From assembly GCF_001042485.2 (NCBI RefSeq), contig NZ_LBMN02000039.1, forward strand, positions 1 through 64,000: a DNA stretch of 64,000 nt, given 5' to 3'. The notes below the pieces were generated by a model. It ran no database searches. It saw nothing but the letters and a program-made list of their open reading frames with translations, and was not told where the DNA came from. Position numbers and translations under genes: made by a program. This document shows, piece after piece, positions 17,001-24,617 of this stretch. This stretch comes from Bacillus paralicheniformis (GTDB lineage: Bacteria > Bacillota > Bacilli > Bacillales > Bacillaceae). Position 1 is the first letter of the stretch, and the number at the start of each line of letters is the position of its first letter.

Positions 17001-18353
17001 GATCGCAAGGTTTCCTGCTTTAATGTTTGTATAATAATCAGCACCGTTACGCCCTCCTGCTTTAAATGGCGCGCCCGCTGATAAAATCGGCAGGTTTTCG
17101 TATTCCGTTCCCTTCATGACATCTTCCGCATACCATTTTTGTGCGTCTGTGACAATCTGAATCGAAGGATCGTCTTTTACTTGTGCGAAAAAGCTGTTAA
17201 TATCAGCTTCCGTTTGGCCAACCGGCGCGCGGACGTATTCAAGCGTTTTTTCGTGTGTGTCTTTAATCGTGGAAACGACGGTGTCGTGTCGTGACGTCAC
17301 ATGTCCGGCAATCGCTTCCGTTTTTGCGCTGGCATCTTTCACTGTCCATTTGCCGCCGTCCTGTTCAAGTTGCATATCGATGATTCCTAAATGGCTGCCC
17401 CAGTTTTTCGGCATGACGACAGGGATGCCGTTGATCGTTCCTTTTTGATTGTCGATCACGCCATTTCCTGGATAGTCCGTACCGGGGAACAGACCGTGCT
17501 GATGTCCGGAGATGATCGCATCTATTCCTTCCGTCTTGAGAGCCAGGTCATATACGGCGTTTTCTGCTCCCGCCGCCTGTTCGCCATTTTCAATTCCGGA
17601 GTGGGCGATCGCAATGATCACGTCGGCGCCTTCTTGCTTCATTTTCGGAATCGTTTGTTTCGCTGATTCGGTGATGTCCTGCACCGTGATTTTGCCGTCC
17701 AGATGCTTTTTATCCCATGTTAAAATCTGCGGCGGAACGAAGCCGATGTAGCCGACTTTAAGCTGGTGCTTTTGGCCGCTTTCATCCGTCAGCGTCCGCT
17801 CTTCAATATGATATGGCGTATATTTGTTCTTTCCGTCCGATGTTTTTATATTGGCATTGACGATGGGAAATTCGGCGCCTTTTATCGTGCCGTCAAGGAA
17901 TTCAAGGCCATAGTTGAATTCGTGGTTTCCGAGCGTGCCGGCGTCATAGTGCAGTTTGTTCATGACATCAATGATCGGGTGTGTTTTCGTTCCGGAGATA
18001 ATTGCTTCACGTTCATGTTTGAAGATATACTCCCCTAGAGGGTTCCCTTGAATTAAGTCGCCGTTGTCGACAAGAATCGTGTTCGGATTCCGGCTCCGGT
18101 GCTTTTCGATCAGCTGAGCCGTGCGGGCCAGTCCGAATTCTGCCGTTTCTTTGTCGGCATAGTAGTCATAGTCCATGATATGGGCGTGGATATCTGTCGT
18201 ACCCAGGATGCTGAGGTTGATCAGCGGGTGTTCATTTGGTTCTTCTGCATATGTCTGGGTGTTTGGAATGAGTAAACTGAGTATCATCACTGAGGTTAGC
18301 AGAATACGGAGAATGTTTTTCCTTGAAAACCGTCTTTTCTGTATTCCCACCAT
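14016..18353 (-). CDS. yfkN: Cell-wall-anchored multifunctional nucleotide phosphoesterase
   Basis: A 1445-residue protein made of two metallophosphoesterase/5'-nucleotidase units. The first starts at LGTTDIHAHIM (GNHEFNYG follows); the second at MHTNDTHAHLDE (GNHEFDKG follows). A signal peptide follows the ATG. The C-terminus has LPDTA, a hydrophobic stretch and a KRRKLQI tail, a sortase signal of the type used by YhcS in B. subtilis. YfkN hydrolyses 2',3'-cyclic nucleotides and 3'- and 5'-nucleotides to scavenge phosphate or nucleosides outside the cell. ATG 18353 is chosen for its AGGTGGAG site. A Gly/Ser/Pro-rich linker precedes the anchor. Confidence 0.93.
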   Translation of the reverse strand: MVGIQKRRFSRKNILRILLTSVMILSLLIPNTQTYAEEPNEHPLINLSILGTTDIHAHIMDYDYYADKETAEFGLARTAQLIEKHRSRNPNTILVDNGDLIQGNPLGEYIFKHEREAIISGTKTHPIIDVMNKLHYDAGTLGNHEFNYGLEFLDGTIKGAEFPIVNANIKTSDGKNKYTPYHIEERTLTDESGQKHQLKVGYIGFVPPQILTWDKKHLDGKITVQDITESAKQTIPKMKQEGADVIIAIAHSGIENGEQAAGAENAVYDLALKTEGIDAIISGHQHGLFPGTDYPGNGVIDNQKGTINGIPVVMPKNWGSHLGIIDMQLEQDGGKWTVKDASAKTEAIAGHVTSRHDTVVSTIKDTHEKTLEYVRAPVGQTEADINSFFAQVKDDPSIQIVTDAQKWYAEDVMKGTEYENLPILSAGAPFKAGGRNGADYYTNIKAGNLAIKNIGDLYLYDNTLYIVKLTGSEVKDWIEMSAGQFNQIAPSKSGEQALLNPDFRSYNFDVIDGVTYQIDVTQPAKYNASGGVKNPQANRVKQLSYNGKAVRDDQEFLVVTNNYRASGGGGFPHLTQDKVVYAAADENRQVLMNYIMEKKTVNPAADNNWSIAPIKGADVTFESSLLAKPFAEKAKDIDFVRESENSGYGVYKLNFEGTEPPVDNGNWTLTVMHTNDTHAHLDEAARRAAKVKEIRSEAENNVLLDAGDVFSGDLYFTKWNGLADLKLMNMMGYDAMTFGNHEFDKGPKVLADFLSGNNAAVDPLNRHQLEKPDFPIVSSNVDVSKEPQLRSFQKEPALLTAGEKKESGIYPYILLDVNGEQVGVFGLTTEDTSYTSSPGPNIAFHDAYLSAEKTVKELKEKEKVNKIIALTHLGYNRDLELAKKVKGIDLIIGGHTHTLVDHLKVVESEEPTIVAQVKDYGQFLGRVDVVFDEKGVVQTDQSRFNLIAIDGKVDEDPPAKEVLDGFKEDIDELKKKKVGYADVPLDGKREHVRSKETNLGNFIADGMLKKAKQAGGADIAITNGGGIRSGIAKGDITLGDVLTVMPFGNTLYAADLTGAQIKEALEHGVSQVEEGGGAFPHVAGLSFTFTLSKPKGERILDVNLVNDKGDAVPLDLDKTYRVATNNFMGGGGDGYSVFKEAKNGVDLGFTDYDIFTEQLALYDSVSPNIENRITEVFLPDRQTDGTWTLAEKPFETYAKNANQVIAYFPDTEKDHIKLNMTKAQTDLVKERTDDPSITLKNDRIAMQLPAVNLASEKTKISIKIAKNIKQAVTKVYDFNIQQNGKTVSTFKEPVGLFFQVEAPDKHLSVYYVDRKNNSFTKVTNGYTKGRTVAGYVDHFSEYTVMNDKDAGSPSLPPGSGDDDGPNGGSGGEPPASPGAGSGGDGSGGHGSGGSDDGNEPSDGSNGGFLPDTASNAYHWLMLGLLLLISGSGLYLYQRKRRKLQI

Positions 18354-18516
18354 TTCTCCACCTTTCAGATTAGAGTAACAATTTCTATTGTAAGAACTTT
18401 TTGTAAAGTTTTGTAGAACTTTCGTTGCGAATATTGTAAACACTCAGAAAATGATTCCAAAGTCTGTCCCTGTCTGCCGGGTGACTTAGGTACTTTGTCG
18501 CGAGGAACGTGCGGAT

Positions 18517-18542
18517 GTTTTATTTAGTGTGGCAGGGGGAAA
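18517..18542 (+). promoter_or_regulatory. Sigma-B-like promoter of yfkM
   Basis: GTTTTA (consensus GTTTAA) and GGGAAA (consensus GGGWAW) are separated by 14 bp, with a predicted start near 18550. B. subtilis yfkM encodes a general stress protein of the sigma-B regulon. Confidence 0.55.
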
Positions 18543-18583
18543 TGGATTTATGTAGACAGAAGCTTTTGGGAGGGTGATCAAAT

Positions 18584-19099
18584 ATGAGCAAAAACATTGC
18601 AGTTGTTCTGACAGATTACTTTGAGGATTCGGAGTATACCGAGCCTGCGAAAGCGTTCAAAGACGCCGGGCACCAGCTTACGGTTATTGAAAAAGAGAAA
18701 GGCAAAACGCTGAAAGGCAAGCAAGGCGAGGCGCAAGTGGAAACAGATGCGTCCATTGATGAAGTCAGCCCGGCCGATTTTGACGCGCTGTTGATTCCAG
18801 GCGGATTTTCGCCGGATATTCTCAGAGCCGACCAGCGTTTCGTATCGTTTGCGAAATCCTTTATGGATGACAAAAAACCGGTGTTTGCGATCTGCCACGG
18901 CCCGCAGCTTTTAATCACCGCCAAGGCTCTGGACGGACGCAGTGCAACAGGCTACACATCGATTCAAGTCGATTTGGAAAACGCCGGGGTTCAATTTAAG
19001 GACGAGGAAGTTGTCGTCTGCCAGAACCAGCTTGTTACAAGCCGGACGCCTGACGACATCCCTGCGTTTACACGCGAATCTTTGAAGCTGCTCGGCTAA
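18584..19099 (+). CDS. yfkM: DJ-1/PfpI family general stress protein
   Basis: A 171-residue single-domain PfpI/DJ-1 protein. The nucleophilic cysteine is in FAICHGPQLL, with the family's glutamate in the N-terminal YFEDSEYTEPA segment. Related proteins act as glyoxalase/deglycase-like or redox-protective enzymes; the precise reaction of YfkM is not settled. It matches B. subtilis general stress protein 18 in length and in its place beside yfkN. GGGAGG precedes the ATG. The upstream sigma-B-like promoter fits a stress role. Confidence 0.87.
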   Translation: MSKNIAVVLTDYFEDSEYTEPAKAFKDAGHQLTVIEKEKGKTLKGKQGEAQVETDASIDEVSPADFDALLIPGGFSPDILRADQRFVSFAKSFMDDKKPVFAICHGPQLLITAKALDGRSATGYTSIQVDLENAGVQFKDEEVVVCQNQLVTSRTPDDIPAFTRESLKLLG

Positions 19100-19103
19100 T
19101 GAA

Positions 19104-19133
19104 AAAGACCGGAATAGATTTCCGGTCTTTTTT
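19104..19133. terminator. Bidirectional terminator between yfkM and yfkK
   Basis: The perfect stem AAAGACCGGA / TCCGGTCTTT is flanked by A and T runs between convergent genes. Confidence 0.85.
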
Positions 19134-19137
19134 ATGT

Positions 19138-19353
19138 TTATTTTCGGAGTGCAGCCAGTTCCTCTGCGATTGCCTGCATTTCGCTCGGACTGAAAGATTT
19201 CTTTTTCATCACCATTTTGTGCAGGTATTCAAGATCTTCAAGCTTTTCATTGCTGAAGGCTTCAGCTTTGATGACGCCGATGTTCAGCATGTTTAGTTTT
19301 TGCGAGATCTCTTCGATCATTTTGTTAAGCTCGGCTGTTTTCTGCTCTGACAA
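19138..19353 (-). CDS. yfkK: Small DUF1128 family protein
   Basis: A 71-residue, mostly helical, charged protein ([20 protein letters not shown]...), matching the short DUF1128 family of Bacilli in length and in its place beside yfkM. Its function is not known. The start is a TTG at 19353 behind AAAGGATG; the nearby ATG is out of frame. There is no membrane segment or metal motif. It forms its own short unit. Confidence 0.75.
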   Translation of the reverse strand: MSEQKTAELNKMIEEISQKLNMLNIGVIKAEAFSNEKLEDLEYLHKMVMKKKSFSPSEMQAIAEELAALRK

Positions 19354-19444
19354 GAAGGCACATCCTTTCTCACTGATTTTGTAGTCTTTATTGTAACAGA
19401 ATTAAGCGAGAAGAAAAGGACGGCTGTCAAAAAGCATCTCCGGT

Positions 19445-20803
19445 TTAAACGGATACGCTGTTTTGCTTTTCCGCTTTTTCGGCTTTGATTTTGGCAAGGA
19501 TCTGTTTGGACTCATAGATGACAATCCCTGTCAAACCGAGCAGGCCGATCAGGTTCGGTATCGCCATCAGACCGTTCAGCATATCGGCGAGCGCCCAGAC
19601 AAAGTCATTTTTAAAGACCGCTCCGAAAAAGACGGCGATCACAAAGATGACACGGTAGACGATCGCATATTTTTCATTCAGCAGGTAGGTGAAGCATTTT
19701 TCTCCGTAGTACGACCAGCCCAAAATCGTCGAATAAGCGAACAGCAGCAGACCGATCGCAACGATTGTCGATCCCGCAGGGCCGAGAAAATGTGCGAATG
19801 TCATCGATGTCAGCGCATCGTTTTTTTCTGTCAGATACATGTTTCCCATGACAATCGATATCCCCGTAATCGAGCAGACAATCAATGTGTCGATGAAAAC
19901 CTGGGTCATAGAGACAAGCGCTTGGCGAGCCGGCATATCAGTTTTTGCCGCGGCTGCCGCGATCGGCGCCGAGCCGAGCCCTGCTTCATTTGAAAATACG
20001 CCCCGCGCCACGCCCCAGCGGATCACGGTTCCGATCGCGCCTCCTGCCACGGCCTGGCCGGTAAACGCGTCAGAAAAAATTAAACCGACCGCGCCGGGGA
20101 CAAGTTCAAAGTTTGTGACAAGAATGATCAATCCGGCGATGACATAAAATAAAGCCATGATCGGCACGAACAGCGAGGTGACTTTGCCGATGCTTTTAAT
20201 CCCACCGAGAATGACAAGTGCTGTAAAAATCGTGACAATGATGCCGGTTACCCAGGCAGGCACGGAAAATGTGGAGCTCATGACTCCGGATACAGAATTT
20301 GACTGAACCATATTGCCTATTCCGAAAGCGGCAAGCGCCCCGAATATGGCAAATAACACACCAAGCCACTTTTGCTTGAGGCCGTGTTCCAAATAATACA
20401 TCGGGCCGCCTGACATTTCGCCGTTTTTGTCTTTCACGCGGAATCTGACGGCAAGCACCGCTTCGGCATATTTCGTGGCCATTCCGAAAAAGGCGGCGAG
20501 CCACATCCAAAACACGGCGCCAGGCCCTCCGGCAATGACAGCTGAGGCGACACCGACGATATTCCCGGTACCGACCGTAGCGGCAAGGGCAGTCATCAAC
20601 GCCTGAAAGTGGGAAATATCGCCTTCGGAGGATTTATCCTGATGTCTTGAAAAGGCAAGCTTTAATGAGTAAGGCAAAAGTCTGATCTGCAAAAAAGCCA
20701 GCCTGAAAGTCAAATAAATACCTGTTCCAACAATGAGGATCAAAAGCGGAGGTCCCCATAAAAAACCGTTCATTGTATCTACAATATGTGAAATAAAATC
20801 CAT
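19445..20803 (-). CDS. Sodium:alanine/glycine symporter, AGCS family
   Basis: A 452-residue membrane protein with about ten or eleven hydrophobic segments and the AGCS signatures ALAATVGTGNIVGVA, GAVFWMWLAAFFGMATKYAE and GVFSNEAGLGSAP. It imports alanine or glycine with sodium, as do AlsT and YflA of B. subtilis. It sits between yfkK and yfkJ; I do not recall a transporter at this point in B. subtilis, so it may be an insertion in this lineage. GGGGG precedes the ATG. The substrate within the family cannot be fixed. Confidence 0.88.
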   Translation of the reverse strand: MDFISHIVDTMNGFLWGPPLLILIVGTGIYLTFRLAFLQIRLLPYSLKLAFSRHQDKSSEGDISHFQALMTALAATVGTGNIVGVASAVIAGGPGAVFWMWLAAFFGMATKYAEAVLAVRFRVKDKNGEMSGGPMYYLEHGLKQKWLGVLFAIFGALAAFGIGNMVQSNSVSGVMSSTFSVPAWVTGIIVTIFTALVILGGIKSIGKVTSLFVPIMALFYVIAGLIILVTNFELVPGAVGLIFSDAFTGQAVAGGAIGTVIRWGVARGVFSNEAGLGSAPIAAAAAKTDMPARQALVSMTQVFIDTLIVCSITGISIVMGNMYLTEKNDALTSMTFAHFLGPAGSTIVAIGLLLFAYSTILGWSYYGEKCFTYLLNEKYAIVYRVIFVIAVFFGAVFKNDFVWALADMLNGLMAIPNLIGLLGLTGIVIYESKQILAKIKAEKAEKQNSVSV

Positions 20804-20937
20804 AGGCGAAATATCCCCCTTTAATTTTGTGTCTAACTAGAATATTCTGAAAGTTTGTTAGATTTGTCAATAGCATTGTCATCTTTTCTTCCCAAAGTTG
20901 AAAAAAACAAAAAAATCTTTAGTATAAAAGCAAAAGT

Positions 20938-20964
20938 GTTTTTTCTTTCTGAAATGTGGGGAAA
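20938..20964 (+). promoter_or_regulatory. Possible sigma-B promoter of the yfkJIH operon
   Basis: GTTTTT and GGGAAA are separated by 15 bp. The -10 matches GGGWAW fully, but the predicted start falls right at the ribosome binding site (20971), leaving a very short leader. Treat this as tentative. Confidence 0.33.
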
Positions 20965-20986
20965 GAATAGAGGAGGCTCTTGTTTG

Positions 20987-21457
20987 ATGATCAAAGTGCT
21001 ATTTGTCTGCCTCGGCAATATTTGCCGCTCTCCGATGGCAGAAGCTGTATTTAACGACATGCTCAAAAAAAGCGGACTGGAGGACCGAATTGAAGCCGAT
21101 TCGGCGGGGACGGGGAACTGGCATGTCGGAAAACCGCCTCATGAAGGCACACGGTCGCTGCTATCTGCAAAAAAGATAAGCTGCGAAGGCCTTTACGCGA
21201 GGCAGATTACCGACAAAGACCCGGAAGCGTTCGATTATATCATCGCGATGGATGCCGAAAACGCTGGCCATGTGAGAAGCCTTGCCGGCTACGGGAGCAA
21301 AGCCGTCATCCGGAGGCTGCTCGACTATGTCGAGGACTGTGAGACGGCAGATGTTCCTGATCCATACTACACCGGGAACTTTGATAAGGTGTACGAACTC
21401 GTCGCGAAAGGATGCAGCGAATTGCTAAAGGACATTCGAAAAGAACACAAATTATAA
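20987..21457 (+). CDS. yfkJ: Low-molecular-weight protein tyrosine phosphatase
   Basis: A 156-residue protein with the phosphatase P-loop at the very N-terminus, VCLGNICRSPMAE (CxGNxCRS), and the general-acid aspartate in DVPDPYYTGNF. It dephosphorylates phosphotyrosine proteins in the cytosol; B. subtilis YfkJ is linked to stress and ethanol resistance. ATG 20987 is chosen because AGGAGG lies 10 nt upstream and the P-loop starts within ten residues, as in the family. It is first in an operon with yfkI and yfkH. Confidence 0.93.
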   Translation: MIKVLFVCLGNICRSPMAEAVFNDMLKKSGLEDRIEADSAGTGNWHVGKPPHEGTRSLLSAKKISCEGLYARQITDKDPEAFDYIIAMDAENAGHVRSLAGYGSKAVIRRLLDYVEDCETADVPDPYYTGNFDKVYELVAKGCSELLKDIRKEHKL

Positions 21458-21479
21458 AAAACGAAGGGAGAGATTTTTT

Positions 21480-21830
21480 ATGAAAAACGACCGCGTTTTC
21501 ATCAGAAATATCCTCCTCGGCGCTTCGGTCGGGGCGGTTATGTCACTGCTGCACAAACCGACCAGAGAAGCGTGCGGCGCAAAGCTTGACGCGTGCAAAA
21601 ACAAAGTCCGCCTTTACCGCGCAAATCCCGGAATGTTCACCGAATGCGTGAAAGAAAAAATGGACGAAGCCAAAAAACTGACCGCTTCCATATCGGACGA
21701 TTTAAGCTTCTTAAATCAACAGATGAAAGAACTGAAAGAGACGACGCCAAAAGTGATCGGTCTGATCGAGGAAACGAGGGATCACTTCACAGCTAAATCC
21801 AAAGGGCGTACGGAGCCGGAAAAAGAATGA
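21480..21830 (+). CDS. yfkI: YtxH-like small membrane-associated protein
   Basis: A 116-residue protein with an N-terminal glycine-rich hydrophobic segment (ILLGASVGAVMSLL) and a long charged helical tail, the pattern of YtxH-type general-stress proteins. The function is unknown. It is preceded by GAAGGGAGAG and overlaps yfkH by 4 bp (ATGA), so the two are translated together. Gene order matches B. subtilis yfkJ-yfkI-yfkH. Confidence 0.82.
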   Translation: MKNDRVFIRNILLGASVGAVMSLLHKPTREACGAKLDACKNKVRLYRANPGMFTECVKEKMDEAKKLTASISDDLSFLNQQMKELKETTPKVIGLIEETRDHFTAKSKGRTEPEKE

Positions 21831-22642
21831 GCTTTTTGAAAGAGCTGGCTTGGCGTTTTTTCCTTCATGAAGGGCCGAGCAAATCGGCGGAACTTGCCTA
21901 CTTTTTCCTGCTGTCCCTGTTTCCGTTTATGATTTTCCTATTGACTTTGATCGGCTACCTGCCTGTCAAAACGGGCGATGTCATCGGGCTGATTGAACAG
22001 TATGCTCCAGAAGACACGATGTCCGTTATTGAAGAGACGCTCAATACAGGAAACAGGGGCCTGCTTTCTTTCGGGATCATCGCGGCGCTCTGGTCTGCGT
22101 CAAACGGATTGAACGCGATTGTCAGAGCCTTTAATCATGCTTATGAAGTGGAGGAAAACCGCTCATTCATCATGGTTCGGCTGACATCACTCCTCCTGAC
22201 CGCCGCGATGGTTTTCACCATATTGGTCGCGCTTCTTCTTCCGGTATTCGGGAGGGCCATCGGCCATTTCATCGCCAATCTGGACGGTACGCCGGAAATG
22301 TTTCTAGCGGCATGGTCAGCGCTCCGCTGGGGAATCAGCCCGCTTGTGCTGCTGATCGTCTTTACGGCTTTATACTTTTTTGCCCCGAATAAGCGGCTGT
22401 CATTTAAATTCGTGCTTCCGGGAGCCGTTGCAGCGACAGCCGGCTGGATCCTCGTCAGCATGCTGTTTTCATACTACGTCAGCGAATTTGCAAACTACAG
22501 CGCAACATACGGAAGCCTCGGCGGCATCATCGTCCTGATGATCTGGTTTTATTTAAGCGGAATGATGATTATTCTTGGAGGGGAGATCAACGCCCTTTTA
22601 CATAAACGTAAAATCATTCCTGAAGAAAATCCGCGGAAATGA
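21827..22642 (+). CDS. yfkH: YihY/BrkB family integral membrane protein
   Basis: A 271-residue protein with about six membrane segments and YihY/BrkB family motifs: KSAELAYFFLLSLFPFMIFLL, ALWSASNGLNAIVRAFNHAYEV and YGSLGGIIVLMIWFYLSG. Some databases call this family RNase BN, an error that came from mislabelling of YihY. The molecular function is unknown; a transporter or envelope role is likely. The start overlaps yfkI. It is the last of the three-gene operon. Confidence 0.87.
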   Translation: MSFLKELAWRFFLHEGPSKSAELAYFFLLSLFPFMIFLLTLIGYLPVKTGDVIGLIEQYAPEDTMSVIEETLNTGNRGLLSFGIIAALWSASNGLNAIVRAFNHAYEVEENRSFIMVRLTSLLLTAAMVFTILVALLLPVFGRAIGHFIANLDGTPEMFLAAWSALRWGISPLVLLIVFTALYFFAPNKRLSFKFVLPGAVAATAGWILVSMLFSYYVSEFANYSATYGSLGGIIVLMIWFYLSGMMIILGGEINALLHKRKIIPEENPRK

Positions 22643-22690
22643 GCAATCTATAAAAGAACGTTTCATGAGTTCAAAAGCGGAGGGATCATC

Positions 22691-22798
22691 ATGACAAAAC
22701 ACACGAAAAAAGGCGGCAGCCATAATAAACAAAATTCAAAGCAAAGTTCGAAAAACAAAACGAGCGGAAGCGCCAACGGACAAAACGGATATCATTAA
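22691..22798 (+). CDS. Small basic Asn/Lys/Ser/Gly-rich peptide, 35 residues
   Basis: An ATG 7 bases after GGAGGG opens a 35-codon frame (MTKHTKKGGSHNKQNSKQ...) ending in TAA, directly followed by a strong terminator. The composition is Lys, Asn, Ser, Gly and Gln with almost no hydrophobic residues. This is typical of minor small acid-soluble or other spore and stress peptides, but it matches no family I can name. The good ribosome binding site and the terminator argue for a real gene. Confidence 0.6.
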   Translation: MTKHTKKGGSHNKQNSKQSSKNKTSGSANGQNGYH

Positions 22799-22816
22799 AA
22801 CTGCCTGACGTTTTCG

Positions 22817-22856
22817 AAAAGGCCGGCTGCCTATAGTAAGCAGCCGGCCTTTTTTA
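22817..22856. terminator. Bidirectional terminator after the small peptide gene
   Basis: The stem AAGGCCGGCTGC / GCAGCCGGCCTT has flanking A and T runs. It also serves the convergent yfkF gene. Confidence 0.85.
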
Positions 22857-24032
22857 CATTGGCGCCGCCTCAGATTGTTCGAGAGCGCCGTTTTTCTTCG
22901 TTTTGCCAAAGAGCACCCCGATCCAGATCAACACCATCACGATTGTAATCAAATAAAACAGATTGCTGTTATGAAATGTCTGCATATACCAGCCGCCGGC
23001 AACCGGGCCGAAAATGCTTCCGAAGCTGAAGGTGATTCCGCACATCAAGTTTCCGGCCGGGAGAAGGCGTTTTGGAAGCAGGTCGGCCATAAAGCTGATG
23101 CCGAGTGAAAAAGTTGATCCAACAGCCATTCCGGCTATGAAAAAACATGCCGCAAGCAAGGGGACAGAATCGGAAAAGCCTGCCGCAAAGAAGCAGCCTG
23201 CCCCGACAGCCAATATGACAAGGAGCACATTTCGTCTTCCATACTTGTCGCTCAACACGCCGAGCGGATACTGAAAGACGATGCTTCCGATCGCAAAAGC
23301 CGGAAGAATAATTGATAGGCCTTCGACGGAAATGCCCGAGCGGAGAGCGTAGACGGGAAAATTGCCGTTCAGGGCGGTTTCCAAAAAGCCGTAGCCGAAT
23401 GTCGGCAAAAACGCGACCCATCCTAGCAGAAAGGCTTGGACGAAGCGCTTCAAGCTGTTATCGCTGCGGCTTTCAGAGCCGCTTTTCTCAGGAAAATCGT
23501 TTTGAAGGCAAAAAATAAACAGCCACGCCAGCAGGCTGAATGCACCTGAGACGATAAACGGCAATGACGGGGCAATGTTGACAAGCGGCGTTAAAAAAGG
23601 ACCGGCAGCAAATCCCAAACCAAACGAAAGGCCGTACAAAGAGATATTGCGGCCGCGGTTTTTTTCAGACGATAATGTGGTCACCCAAGTTTGCGTTGAA
23701 AAGTGCAGCATATGATCCCCGATTCCAATCAAGAGCCGTAAAAAGAACCAGACGATAAACGACTGAATAAAAACAAAGGCGAACAAACTCGCGCAGACCA
23801 TCACCCCGCCGATGACGATCAGCGGTTTAAAACCGAGCCTGCGAAGCGGTGCTTCCATAAACGGCGAAGCGATCAGGACGCCGATGTAGAGGCCTGTCGC
23901 ATGTAGACCGTTCAGCGCAGCCGAATGGCCTTCCTGTTCGAAAATAACAGAGATGACAGGAAGGAGCATCCCTTGCGAAAAACCTGATATACTGACAATC
24001 AAAACGAGAATGAAAAAGTGAAATCTAGTCAT
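22854..24032 (-). CDS. yfkF: Major facilitator superfamily transporter
   Basis: A 392-residue protein with about twelve hydrophobic segments, the loop 8-9 motif GVLSDKYGRRNVL and a drug-exporter-like N-terminal half. Its place between yfkH and chaA matches B. subtilis yfkF, whose substrate is unknown. ATG 24032 follows AAGGAG by 9 nt; the longer reading frame upstream lacks a site. It is probably an efflux permease. Confidence 0.82.
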   Translation of the reverse strand: MTRFHFFILVLIVSISGFSQGMLLPVISVIFEQEGHSAALNGLHATGLYIGVLIASPFMEAPLRRLGFKPLIVIGGVMVCASLFAFVFIQSFIVWFFLRLLIGIGDHMLHFSTQTWVTTLSSEKNRGRNISLYGLSFGLGFAAGPFLTPLVNIAPSLPFIVSGAFSLLAWLFIFCLQNDFPEKSGSESRSDNSLKRFVQAFLLGWVAFLPTFGYGFLETALNGNFPVYALRSGISVEGLSIILPAFAIGSIVFQYPLGVLSDKYGRRNVLLVILAVGAGCFFAAGFSDSVPLLAACFFIAGMAVGSTFSLGISFMADLLPKRLLPAGNLMCGITFSFGSIFGPVAGGWYMQTFHNSNLFYLITIVMVLIWIGVLFGKTKKNGALEQSEAAPM

Positions 24033-24132
24033 CGGCCGATTCTCCTTATCCGTAATCCTTCTTTGATCGTACAACTTTCACAAGTTTTTAGGCAAGGCGA
24101 TTTTTCTTTTTCTGTCAAAAGAGGTGTGAATC

Positions 24133-24513
24133 ATGGAAATCGTGTGGAATCAGAACGGCTTTGAGGCTGATCTGGAATATGGAAAGCTTAAGATATCAGG
24201 CAATGAAGAAGCAGGATTCAGGCCTTATCAATTGCTGGCCGCTTCGATTGCGGCATGCAGCGGAACCGTTCTTCATAACATATTGGAAAAGAAAAGGATA
24301 CAGCTGAAAGATATGACCATCGAGACAAAAGAAGAACGCATTTCCGAAGAGGCGGGCCGCATCAAAAGCATCCATCTTCACTTCATATTGAAGGGAGAAA
24401 ACCTCGGTGCAGAACAAATTCAAAAGGCGCTGAAAGTAGCGATGAAAAATTGTGCCATGGTGAGATCTGTTGAAAACAGCATCAAGATCATCGAAACATT
24501 TCAGATTCGCTGA
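24133..24513 (+). CDS. OsmC/Ohr family protein
   Basis: A 126-residue OsmC-like protein. The two family cysteines are visible in SIAACSGTVLHNIL and MKNCAMVRSV; in Ohr/OsmC they reduce organic hydroperoxides. The length is slightly short but within the family. AAGAGGTG precedes the ATG. It sits just before chaA, separated by a sigma-B-like promoter. The peroxidase role is inferred. Confidence 0.8.
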   Translation: MEIVWNQNGFEADLEYGKLKISGNEEAGFRPYQLLAASIAACSGTVLHNILEKKRIQLKDMTIETKEERISEEAGRIKSIHLHFILKGENLGAEQIQKALKVAMKNCAMVRSVENSIKIIETFQIR

Positions 24514-24514
24514 T

Positions 24515-24541
24515 GTTTAAAAACCTGCGTCAATGCGGAAT
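24515..24541 (+). promoter_or_regulatory. Sigma-B-like promoter before chaA
   Basis: GTTTAA (exact -35) and CGGAAT (5 of 6 to GGGWAW) are separated by 15 bp. The predicted start is near 24549, about 70 nt before the chaA ATG. Confidence 0.5.
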
Positions 24542-24617
24542 AGATCAGTATGCTGTATATAAACTGAAAAGTTCGCACAAAAATAACCTACACCAAAAAA
24601 GAAAAGAGGAATGAAAA

